Of a stretch of 43,845 nucleotides of DNA, positions 11,708 through 21,004 are shown in pieces. The notes beneath the pieces are model-generated. The model saw only the letters and a list, made by a program, of their open reading frames with translations. It was not told where the DNA came from and did not search any database. The translations under genes and the position numbers were made by a program. Positions within the stretch are counted from its first letter, which is position 1. Every line of letters starts with the position of its first letter. The stretch covers positions 9,098 to 52,942 of the forward strand of contig MU657248.1 in NCBI GenBank assembly GCA_026770575.1. Direction: 5' to 3'. This stretch comes from Pelagophyceae sp. CCMP2097. Its lineage: Eukaryota; Sar; Pelagophyceae.

Positions 11708-11892
11708 TTTAGAGAAAATGAATTCTTTCGGTATCGCATAAACCCATAACCCAGAGCACACGAAAGATCCCATTATCCCCGTGCATGGGTATATAGGAGC
11801 ATGTCGTGACTCTTTATATACCCAGTCTCCAGCGGACCAGAGCACTGGGACGCGATATCCATTTTGCTCTTCCTATCAACACGAAAGGAGAT

Positions 11893-12110
11893 ATTTCCGA
11901 TAACAGCGTTATCGCATAGGTAATGTGCTCCAAATTGGAACATTCTTTTAGCGATTTTTACTTTAATCAATCAAACAGTCGGCGCGGAGGGCAGGCGAAG
12001 CGCAGGGAGCAGAGAAACGGGAGAGCGCGAAGAGAAGCGGCGGGCGGTGTCAATCATTCTTTTTTTTACACCGTTCTACCATGATCGGCTCCCTACGGGA
12101 GCCTAGGAGA
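11893..12110 (+). repeat. Dispersed repeat shared with 27490-27630
   Basis: Blocks shared with the later copy are GTTATCGCATAGG, TGTGCTCC, GAACATTCTTT-AGCGA, ACACC-TTCTACCAT and the hairpin GGCTCCCTACGGGAGCC. Here about 100 bp of purine-rich sequence separate the first and last blocks. Confidence 0.65.
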
Positions 12111-12393
12111 TGCATCGGCTCGTCTGGGCCGGGCGCGGGCCGAGTACTGCGATCCAGGGGCGCTGTGTTGGAGAGCAGATCCCCCGCAGGTCTAGTACGA
12201 TGATCGGGTGCGTTTGCCCGTTGAAGATGCAACGAATGAAAGGAAGTAAACACAAAAGAACAAACGCGTGCGCGAAACGGACGAACGTGTAGGTCTTCAT
12301 AAGTCAGCTATAGGTGTGATATTAATGCCCTTAAGGGGCATAAGAGTGACGAAGAGATGGGCACAAAAAGAATTGGCGCTTGCAGAGGGGTGA

Positions 12394-12501
12394 AAAACCA
12401 CCTGATCCAAGAAAGCAGCCGAGACTGCACATCAAGGGGCGACTGTTGACATGAAAATATGACACCATCTGTCACTGGCGTATGCCCTTGCAGAGGGGTG
12501 A
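12394..12501 (+). mobile_element. SINE-like insertion with 15-bp target duplication
   Basis: The flanks carry CTTGCAGAGGGGTGA twice, at 12379-12393 and 12487-12501. The related element at 25473 has this 15-mer once and continues directly into GGAAACTATAAGC, so it is an empty site. The inserted 93 bp is homologous to 10208-10318. A duplication of this length fits target-primed retrotransposition; no RNA polymerase III boxes are obvious. Confidence 0.8.
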
Positions 12502-12539
12502 GGAAACTATAAGCCACCTCACGTGATACTTCGGCGACT

Positions 12540-14365
12540 ACGCCACATTTGGCGGCTGAGCCGCCTTCTGCAGCTGAGCCGCCTACTGCGGCTATGCCGC
12601 CTTCGGCGGCTAAGTCACCATCGGCGGCTGAGTCGCCTTCGGCGGCTACGCCACCATCGGAGACTACGCCGCCCTCGGCGGCTACGCCGCGATCGGCGGC
12701 TACGCCGCAATCGGCGACTACGCAACCCTCGGCGGCTACGCCGCCTTCGGCGGCTTCGCCGCCCTCGGCGGCTACGCCGACCTAAGCGGCAACGCCGCCA
12801 TCGGCGGCTTCGCAGCCATTGGCGGCTGAACCTCCTTCGGCGGCTACGCCGCCATCGGAGGGTGAGCCGCCTTCGGCGGCTTGGCCGCCATAGGCGGCTG
12901 AGGCGTCTTCGGCGGCTACGCCGCCCTCGGCGACTAAGCAGCCCCCGGCGACTACGCCGCCGTCGGCGGCTACGCCGCCTTCAGCGGCTACCCCGCCCTC
13001 GGCGGCTATGCCGACCTAAGCGGCTACGCCGCCATCGGCGGCTGAGCCGCCTTCGGTGGCTACGCCGCCATCAGCGGCTGAATCTTCTTCGGCGGCTACG
13101 CCGCCATCGGAGGCCGAGCCGCCTTCGGCGGCTTGGCCACCATCGGCGGCTACGCCGCCCTCGGCGACTAAGCAGCCCCTGGCGACTACGCCGCCGTCGG
13201 CGGCTACGCCGCCTTCAGCGGCTACGCCGCCATCAGCGGCTGAGCCTCCTTCGGCGGCTACGCCGCCATAGGCGGTTGAACCGCCTTCAGCGGATACGCC
13301 GACATCGGCAGCTGAGCCGCCTTCAGCGGCTACGCCGCCATCGGCGGCTGAGCCGTCTTCGGCGGCTACGCCGCCCTCGGCAACTAAGCAGCCCCCGGCG
13401 ACTACGCCGCCGTCGGCGGCTACGACGCCTTCAGCGGCTACGCCGCTGAAGGCGGCTACGCCGACCTAAGCGGCTACGCCGCCATCGGCGGCTGAGCCGC
13501 AATCGGCGGCTAAGCCGCCATCAGCGTCTGAACCTCCTTCGGCGGCTACGCCGCCATCGGCAGCTGAGCCGCCTTCGGCAGCTACGCCGCAATCGGCGGC
13601 TGAGCCGTCTTCGGCGGCTACGCCGCCCTCGGCGACTAAGTAGCCTCCGGCGACTACGCCGCCGTCGGCGGCTACGCCGAACTAGGCGGCTGAACCGCCT
13701 TCGGCGGCTACGCCGCACTCGGCGGATACGCCGAACTAGGCGGCTGAGCCGCCTTCGGCGGCTTCACCGCCATCGGCGGCTGAGCCCCCATTGGCGGCTA
13801 CGCCGCCCTCGGCGGCTACACCGACTTCGGTGGCTGAGCCGACTTTGGCGGTAGAGCCGCTTTTTCGGCGGTAGAGCCGCCTTCGGCGGCTGAGTCGCAT
13901 TCGGCGGTAGAGCCGCCTTCGGCGGCTAAGCCGCATTAGGCGGTAGAGCCGCCTTCGGCGACTACGCCGCCTTCGGAGGCTAAGCCCCCCTCTGCGGCTA
14001 CGCCGCCCTCGGCGGCTACGCAGCCCTCGGCAGCTACGCCGTTTTCGGAGGCTACGCCGCCTTTTGCGGTAGAGCCGCCTTCGACGACTACGCCGTTTTC
14101 GGCGGTAGAGCCGCCTTCGGCGGCTACGCCGTTTTTGGCGGTAGAGCCGCCTTCGGCGGCTACGCCGCTTTCGGAGGCTACGCCGCTTTCGGCGGCTACG
14201 CCGTCTTGGGCGGTAGAGCCGCCTTCGGCGGCAGAGTCGCTTTCGGCGGCTACGTGGCCTTCGGCGGCTGAGCCGCCTTCAGCGGCTACGCCGCCTTAGG
14301 CGGCTACTCCGCCTTATTCGGCTGAGCCGCCTTCGGCGGCTACGCTGACTTTTGCGGCTACGCTG
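12540..14365. repeat. GGCGGC/GCCGCC palindromic minisatellite
   Basis: About 100 degenerate 18-bp units alternate GGCGGC and GCCGCC blocks, separated by trinucleotides such as TAC, TTC, TGA and ATC. Every block can pair with either neighbour, so the array can form chains of short hairpins. One frame stays open from 12523 to 13449 and would give an Arg/Leu polymer; another gives Ala-Thr-Pro-Pro-Ser repeats. I treat these as by-products of the period being a multiple of 3. Confidence 0.9.
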
Positions 14366-14805
14366 ACTTCGGCACTGTACACTAAGACCTTGCGCGGGGA
14401 CTGTACACTTAAACCGTCGCCCTTGAATAGACGTTCTTGAGTAGGCAGCCGCCGCAGGCTGGCGCAGCTTCTTAACGTAGCCGTTGCTTGTGACGCAGTC
14501 GCAATTTCCGGCGCATTCGCCACTGGCAAGGCGACATACGATTTTCACGTTCAGCGTTACATTGTTGCATGAGAATGCTTATAGTTTCTTCTCATTTTCG
14601 ATTGCGCCAATTTCTCTTGTGCCTGTCTCTTCGTATGGCTAATGCCTCTAAAGGCCGTCGTTATCTCACTTATAGCTGCCGTGTTGCGACCTACATTTCT
14701 GTCGTTATCGTGGACGCGTGTGTTTTTCGTCATTTTATCAATCTCCATCGCGTTATTTGCTTAGGGCGAGCGCACCTGTTCGTTGGACTCTATGGCCAAG
14801 CGCTG

Positions 14806-14901
14806 GGGCCTGGCTATAGGCTCAATAACGGCTTCTTTAGCGCTTTTCCATTTTTGGACACTTATGTACTGCCCTGCGCGCTCATTTATAGTTTTCGTCA
14901 A
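14806..14901 (+). repeat. Dispersed AT-rich repeat, copy 2
   Basis: Homologous to 1-96 in the same orientation. It sits inside a 137-codon open frame (14569-14982). Because the other copy does not preserve the frame, I do not call that frame a gene. Confidence 0.7.
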
Positions 14902-15017
14902 TCGAACCACAGACGTGCGATAAGCTTTCCTATCTGCAAACTATCGACGAAATCTCAGGGAAAACCGTTTATCGCTAAATGATCAAATAAACTTTGAATA
15001 ACATTCGCCCTTGAGTA

Positions 15018-15503
15018 CAGGGTGAATGCGTCAATAAGATAGTAGCCAAAGGCAACCCGTTGCCTTTGGGATCTTAAAGCGTAAGCGAATCGACGGTGCC
15101 GGTCGCCTTTGCCTTCTTAAAATATAAGATAATCGGCCTTGAGGACCGTCTTCAGCCGCCCTTGGGCGACAAATATGGCAATAAAGTTCAAGCGCCTTTA
15201 CCTGCGTGTCGATTAAGGCAGCCGCTTCTGCACGCTCCGGCTGTGCGCGCGCTTCGTCGACAGCCCCGAGGCGCATGCCGCCACCTGACGCCCCCTCGCC
15301 GCCCAGAGAAGAAGAAGTTTGCCGCCTCTGCCACCCGGCCCAGGGTCGACGCAACCACCACGCGCCTCGGCGGAAAAAGCGCCTTTTTTTAAGATAACGT
15401 CGGCCCGCCAGCGCCTTTCGCCTTCTTAAAAAATAAGCGACTGGCGTCAGAGACCGCCTTTGCCTTAAGATAAATCCACTATCTTATTGACGCATTCACC
15501 CTG
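15018..15503. mobile_element. 486-bp MITE with 26-bp TIRs and TA duplication
   Basis: Perfect 26-bp inverted termini (CAGGGTGAATGCGTCAATAA then GATAGT) lie at 15018-15043 and 15478-15503, flanked on both sides by TA. The CAGGG start and the TA duplication fit the Tc1/mariner superfamily. Removing the element restores CCCTTGAGTAGACGCCCTTC, the intact interspersed repeat, so this is a nested insertion. No transposase is present. Confidence 0.88.
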
Positions 15504-15505
15504 TA

Positions 15506-15544
15506 GACGCCCTTCAGAGAGCGTACCCCCTACGAGGGCCCCTG
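15506..15544 (+). repeat. Palindromic terminal motif, interrupted by MITE
   Basis: Right part of the repeat CGCCCTTCAGAGGGCGTACC followed by CCCTACGGGGGCCCCTG, with AGGG in place of GGGG here. Its left part (CGCCCTTGAGTA) lies on the other side of the 15018-15503 element. Confidence 0.75.
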
Positions 15545-15740
15545 TTTTCTGCGGATCCGCCTGCCTTCTGTCCAGCCCGCGGGCCCCCGGGGGTCGAGAG
15601 GAGTCTGATGCAAGAAGAGAAGAAGTATAGGGTTGCCTCGCCGCGGGAAATGCGTCGCGTCGGGTGGCCGTCGGGCGGGCCTCAATGAGCGGGCCTCGGG
15701 AAACAGGAAAGGGAAACGAGAGGGAATGAGGGGGCGGCGA

Positions 15741-18700
15741 TCAAGGGCGCCGCCCAGGGATCAAGAAAGCCGCCGAAAGTTTGTGGCCTTCAGAGGGCGT
15801 ACCCCCTACGGGGGCCCCTGTTGCTTTGAGGGCGAGGCGCTCGGCGAAGCGCTGCGTCAGCGCCGCTGCGCCGGCGTGGCCCGCGGCGGCCGCGCGGTGG
15901 AGCATCTTCAGAGCTTCGCTAGCGTCGCGCTCGGCGCCGTGGCCTTTGGCTAGCGCCCCACCGAGCATGAACAGCGCTTCCGCGTCGCCCTGCGCCGCGC
16001 CGAGGCGGTACCACTCGACCGCCTTGTGGGAAGACTGCTCCACGCCGCGGCCGCGCGCGTACGCGACGCCGAGGTAAGCCTGCGCGCGCGGGTAGCCTAG
16101 AGTGGCGGGGTTGGCGAACACGTCCCTTTCGGAAAAGGCCCTTAGCAAAAGGTCCCCCGGTTTGCGTCTGGAGCAGGGTGGAGCAAGCAGTCCCTTTGCC
16201 ACGCTTACTCGCCTTGCACCGCCGCCTTGCTTGCCCACTCCACGGCCAGGGCATCGTCCGCTAGCACTCCGGCGCCGATTGCGTAACATGCTCCAAGGCT
16301 GTTCATCGCATGCGCGTGGCCTTGGAGAGCCGCGAGCCGGTACAGCCCAAACGTCACAGTCGGGCTCTTAGTCAAACCCATGCCGCCGACTTGGTACGCT
16401 TCTCCCAAGATGACCTACTCCGGGGGGTGCGAGGTGCCCGGCGAGCAAAGAAGCACGCACCTGAGCTTCCGCCCGGCCGAGGCCGACGTGCTGCCGCACG
16501 CGCCGGACCCACTCTGCCTGCGTCCGCACGGCGACCGCGCGGCATAAAGGGCAGCGTTGGTCGTGGGAGGTGCATTGTTGAGCGCAGGGCGCGCAGAGCA
16601 TCGAACCTACGGAAAATCCTGAAACCCACCCAGGGTGAAGCTTTCACCCACGGCATCCCGTGCAAAAGTCCCGGACGGGGGCGGCCATGGTGCAAAAACC
16701 TTCCAGGGTTCTTTTTCGCGGGATTTCTTGCCACGGGGACCTCTTGTCGCGGGGAACTCGTCACGGGGAACTTGTTCCGGGAAAACAGCGACGTCGCCAG
16801 AGGGACCTCGCCACGCCTTACCACCGTCGCAGGAGACCTCGTCACAGAGATCAAAGGGCACTCTTCAGAAAGGGCGCTCTTCAGAAAGGGGCCTTGAGAC
16901 CGTGACGGGGCCCTTGTTCGGAAACGTGCCTCGAGGAAGGTGGACCCTGCCACGACGCAGGGACCTTGGCATAGGGTCCTTGCCACGATGACTATGTCAA
17001 AGGGCCAAAGAGACCCCACGCCACAGGGTCCTCGTTCAAACGTGCCTTGGGGACCTCGTCGGCGGGCAACGCCACAGGGACCTTGTCACGGCACCGTGTC
17101 ACAAGGACCGTGTCACAAGGCCCTATGTCACGGGGACCCACGGGCCCTCGTCACGGGGACCTCTGGGGCTCTTGCCAGAGAATTCTCGCCGTTTCGAGGG
17201 ACCTCTCCATTCGAGGGACCTCTACATTGGGGCCTTCCCAAGGACCGTGCCTCGGGACCCTCGTCGAAGCGATCTCGTCGCAAGGCCCCTGTGACAAGGT
17301 CGCTACGGCAAGGTCTTCGAAGACGTCCCCGTGGCGCTTCTAACGGGGTTCCTTTGAAGAGGTTCCTTTGGCGTGGTTCCGGAGACGAAGAGGTCCCGTG
17401 GGAAGGTGTGGCGAGGTTCTTTGACGAAATTTCAGTGAATGGGTTCTATGGTTAGGTTCCTTCGGTCCAAAGGCGCCGTTTCGAGGCCCCGTCTCAAACG
17501 GCACGAGGGGCCTTCTATTGGGGCCGTCCAACCGTTTCGAGGGGCCTTCTCAAGGGGCGATTTCGAAACACCATGCGCCGTCTCGAGCGGCCGTCTTGGG
17601 GCGCTGTTTGGAAGGGCCGTCTCGAGGGGTCCTCTCGAAGGACGCCGTTTCGAGGGGCCGTCTCGAGTGGCCGTCTCGAAGGACCGTCTAAAGGGGCTGT
17701 TTCGAGGGGCCGGCGAGAGGGGCCGTTTCGATGGGCCGTCTCGTAGGGCCGTCTGACAGAGAAGCCGTTTCGAGCGGCCCTTCGAGAGGCCTTCACGAGG
17801 GGCCGTCGACAGGTGTCGTTTCGAGGGGCCGTCTCGAGGGGCCAACAAGAGGGCCGTCTCGAGAGACCGTCTAAAGGGACCGTTCCAAAGGGGCCCTCTC
17901 GAGTGGCCTTCTCGAGGGGCCCTTAAGTAGGCGCCCTTGAGTAGACGCCCTTTAGTAGGCGCCCTTCAGAGGGCGTATCCCCTACGGAGGCCCCTGTAGC
18001 CCTGAAAAGAGGCCTTGGAAGCGACCGCGCAGAGGCCGGGCAAGAGACCGCCAAAGTCGCTCTCCGGACGGACTCGAGGTCTCTTTGGCAGCCACTTGCA
18101 AGGCCCCTGTCAAATGCCCTTGAAAGGCTCTCCGGGCGGGCCCCTGCAGAGGCCTCTTTGGCGGATGGGCCCTCGAGACAGCCCCTTTCGACGGCCACTC
18201 GAAACGGCGCCGTTTCGACGGCCCATCAAGACGGTGCCTCGAGACGGCCACTCTAAACGGCGCCTTGAGNNNNNNNNNNNNNNNNNNNNNNNNNNNNNNN
18301 NNNNNNNNNNNNNNNNNNNNNNNNNNNNNNNNNNNNNNNNNNNNNNNNNNNNNNNNNNNNNNNNNNNNNNNNNNNNNNNNNNNNNNNNNNNNNNNNNNNN
18401 NNNNNNNNNNNNNNNNNNNNNNNNNNNNNNNNNNNNNNNNNNNNNNNNNNNNNNNNNNNNNNNNNNNNNNNNNNNNNNNNNNNNNNNNNNNNNNNNNNNN
18501 NNNNNNNNNNNNNNNNNNNNNNNNNNNNNNNNNNNNNNNNNNNNNNNNNNNNNNNNNNNNNNNNNNNNNTTTCGACGGCCCATCAAGACGGTGCCTCGAG
18601 ACGGCCACTCTAAACGGCGCCTTGAGTCGGTCCCTGGAGACGGCCCCTGGAGACGGTCATTCGAAACGGCGCCTTAAGACGGCCCCTCGAGACGGTGCCT

Positions 18701-20263
18701 CGAGGCGACCTCTCGAGACGGCTCCTTTCGATGGCCTTTCGAAACGGCGCCTTAAGACGACCCCTCGAGACGGCCCCTCGAGATGGCGCCTTGAGAAGGC
18801 TCTCTCCGGCCCCTCGAGACGGCCCCTGGAGACGGCCATTCGAAAAGGCCCCTCGAGAGGGCTTCTCAAGACGGCCTCTTGAGACGGCCCCTCGAAACGG
18901 CCCTTTCGACGGCCATTCGAAACGGCGCCTTGAGACGGCCCCTCGGGAGGCTCGGACGGTCTCTTGGACGGTCGCTTGGGTGGTCCCTTGGACAAATCCT
19001 TTGGACATTTACTTTGACGGTCCCTCGACGGGCCCTCTTTGAATGTCGCTTTGATTGGCGGCCCCTGGACGGGCCCTCGGAATGTTGCTCGGACGGGCCC
19101 TCGGAGTCGCCGTGGCGGCCCGGTCTCTTGCAAGGGACCCTGCGAGGGGCTTTGAAAAAGGCCTCGCATGTGACCGCGCATTCGGCCGGGCAAGTGGCCG
19201 CAAAAGAGGCCGAAGCAGGGGCCCGTACTGTCAAACACCCGGTGGCGGCGGTGTTTCCGGGTTTTCAATTTGTGCTGCACCCTCGGGTCGCGGAAACCCG
19301 TCTTCTCGGGTCGGGTTCGGGTTCGGGCCACGGCCAGACCCACTCAAAAACGTGTCGGCCTTTTCACGCAAATCCGGCAAACCTGATCCGCGGATTGAAG
19401 GGCAAACCCGAACCCGTCGTTGCTCCTGCGGGTGGATTTCCCTCAAAGGTGGCATTCCCCCATTCGCCCTCGTGGCGCCGGTGCGGGCAGCAGCACTCGT
19501 AGAAGCGCAACGCTCCGTCGCCGAACGGCAAGAGCTCGAGGCAAACTGCGCAGTTGCCGCGCCAGTGCGCCGCGGGCTCGGCATTCCACGCTTCGCACGC
19601 GCCCGGCGCCACCGCCGGCACGCGCGGGCCCGAGGCGTCCACCTCGTTGGCGGGTCGCGCGGCCTCGTTGGCGTCCGGGGATTTGATCTTGAGCTTGTCC
19701 AGGCGGTGGAGTTTGTCTGCGTCGAGCCGGTTCGATGTTTCCATGCAAAGCATCTCCGGAAACAGCCGGTCCAGCAGCTTGTCCCGCTGCACGACCTTCT
19801 CCCGCAACTGATCCGCGCTCAGGCGCCGCCGAGGCGGGCGGCGGAAGCAACGGCAGCGGTCTTGGCCATTGATGCCGGCGCGGCCTTGGCGGTTCCCGTG
19901 GCCCCCGCTGCCGACTTGCCCAACCAAACAAACCCGGCAGGGTTTCTTCCGCAGCGCGCTCAAGCGCTGCTCGACCATCTCGCCGCGCATGTGGCCTAGG
20001 CTAGATTCGTTTCCCCCGTCGCCTTGGAAAGATATCCGCCCCTCTATTTCCAAAGCGCCTCTGCCCCCCGGGCATCGCAATCGGCTGGCGCCCCGCTGAC
20101 CCGCCCCGCACACGGACGCGGCTTCGACGGCGCTGGTCGGCGAGGCGTCGGCGAGGTGTCGAGGTGTCACGGAGAGGTCCCTTCCCTCTAGAAAAGACCC
20201 GAAAGTTGAAGTTGGGGTAATACAGACCCTATTCGTAAACACACACCCACTTTGGAAACACAC
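15741..20263 (-). CDS. RING-finger and Sel1-repeat protein
   Basis: Resolved exons, in transcript order: 20263(?)-19489, 16606-16461, 16414-16213 and 16096-15741 (stop). The first exon ends in the RING half CAVCLELL...FYECC. The next supplies SMLCAPC...CPLCRA, completing a C2-C2 type zinc finger across a 2.9-kb intron. About four Sel1-like repeats follow: AMNSLGACYAIGAGV, AQAYLGVAYARGRGVEQ and ALFMLGGALAKGHGAERD, each followed by an A-x-W/L-x-x-A-A helix. RING-Sel1 proteins are probable E3 ligases or scaffolds. Donors at 16212 and about 19488 are GC; the latter could shift by 3 bp. The N-terminus is uncertain, since a start near 19997 (MRGEMVEQ) is also possible. The last 15 or so residues come from an interspersed repeat. 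Confidence 0.85.
15788..15820 (+). repeat. Palindromic repeat inside the last coding exon
   Basis: CCTTCAGAGGGCGTACCCCC and its palindromic continuation to CCCCTG. Read on the - strand it supplies the residues GAPVGGTPSEGHK of the Sel1-repeat protein. Other copies translate to near-identical strings, for instance in the - frame at 17970-18000, but lie outside genes. Confidence 0.75.
17920..17996 (+). repeat. Solo terminal repeat cluster
   Basis: Three copies of TAGGCGCCCTTGAG-like 14-mers, then CCCTTCAGAGGGCG and the CCCCTACGG-AGGCCCCTG palindrome. It matches the right terminal repeat of the 24912-25781 element, but no partner end is nearby. Confidence 0.8.
18270..18569. other. Assembly gap, 300 N
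   Basis: The 57 bases before the gap (18213-18269) are identical to the 57 after it (18570-18626). Both lie in the CGAGACGGCC repeat within the RING gene intron. The gap may therefore be an unmerged overlap or a collapsed tandem repeat. Confidence 0.95.
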
Positions 20264-21004
20264 ACCGCTTCAGAGGGCCTCCGTGCGTTACAACAGCGGG
20301 CAGCATGCGGCGGGCTCGCCGTTTGCGCCCGGCGGCGGGTGCGAAGCGGCGGGCTCGTCGGCGGGCTCTTCGTGAATCTCGTCGGCGGGCTCGTTTGAGG
20401 GCTCGTGTGCAGGCGCTCGTAAGAGCCTCCCAGCCTTTTTCCCGTACGCGCCAGACTTCTTCAGCACCTTGCGCCGGTCGCGAGCCGCGCGGATCGCCGA
20501 ATCGTCCCGCGTAGCAGCCTAAGGCCGCGCAGCATTCCGAAAAGCGCCACCAAAGCGGCTCGCGCGGGAAGTCACCGTCTCGACATTGAGAGGGCCGTCG
20601 AGGGACCGTCTCGATGCCGTCTCGGGGCCGGTTGGAGGCCGGTTGGAGGCCGTCTCGAGGATCATCGAGAGGGCTGTTCAGAGGCCGCCTCGAAGACCGT
20701 CAAGAAGGCCGTCTCCAGGACCGTCTCGAGGGCCGTCTTCAAAGCTGTCTGAAGGGCCGCCTTCCAAGCCGTCTCGAGGGCCGTCTCAAGACCCGTTTTC
20801 AGGACCGACTCAAGGTCGATTTTTTGCCGTCTTCAAGGGCCGTCTCTTCAAGGGCCGTCTCTTCAGGCCGTCGTCGGTCGGCTTGAATTTCCGTCTGCAA
20901 AGCCGCCCTTGAAAGTCTTTCTGAGGAGTCTTCCTCCGTCGGGCCGCCTTCTCGAATCCCGTCGTCGTTCGCCGTCTCTCAAGCCGCCGTCTCCGGGCCG
21001 TCTC

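Larger units (their letters stand above)
12190..14460 (+). mobile_element. Array-bearing repeat element, long copy
   Basis: The leader 12190-12545 is homologous to 25286-25515 (shared: GATGATCGGGTG, TTGCCCGTTGAAGATG, AGTAAACACAAAAGAACAAA, ATTAATGCCCTTAAGGGGCAT). In both copies the leader runs into GGCGGCT/GCCGCC repeats and then into CGCCCTTGA-TAG units. Here the array is 1.8 kb, against about 170 bp in the short copy. The right end (14425-14455) carries degenerate copies of the 14-bp terminal unit. The left terminal repeat is not recognisable. Confidence 0.65.
16607..19488 (-). other. 2.9-kb intron splitting the RING finger
   Basis: This intron holds three low-complexity blocks: GGGACCTTGTCAC-type words (16660-17400), GGCCGTCTCGAGG words (17450-17920), and CGAGACGGCCCCT words (18180-19080). 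It also holds a solo terminal-repeat cluster at 17920-17996, the assembly gap, and a dispersed repeat at 19187-19265. Confidence 0.7.

Noticed and set aside
12523..13449. 308-codon open frame rich in Arg and Leu
   Set aside because: It is created by the 18-bp GGCGGC/GCCGCC array, whose period is a multiple of 3. Neighbouring frames are equally open and there is no start context or unique sequence.
12540..14365. CRISPR-like array
   Set aside because: Units are degenerate and contiguous with no unique spacers, and the host is eukaryotic. It is a palindromic minisatellite.
14569..14982. 137-codon open frame with ordinary composition
   Set aside because: It overlaps a dispersed repeat whose other copy at 1-96 does not keep the frame, and no domain is recognisable.
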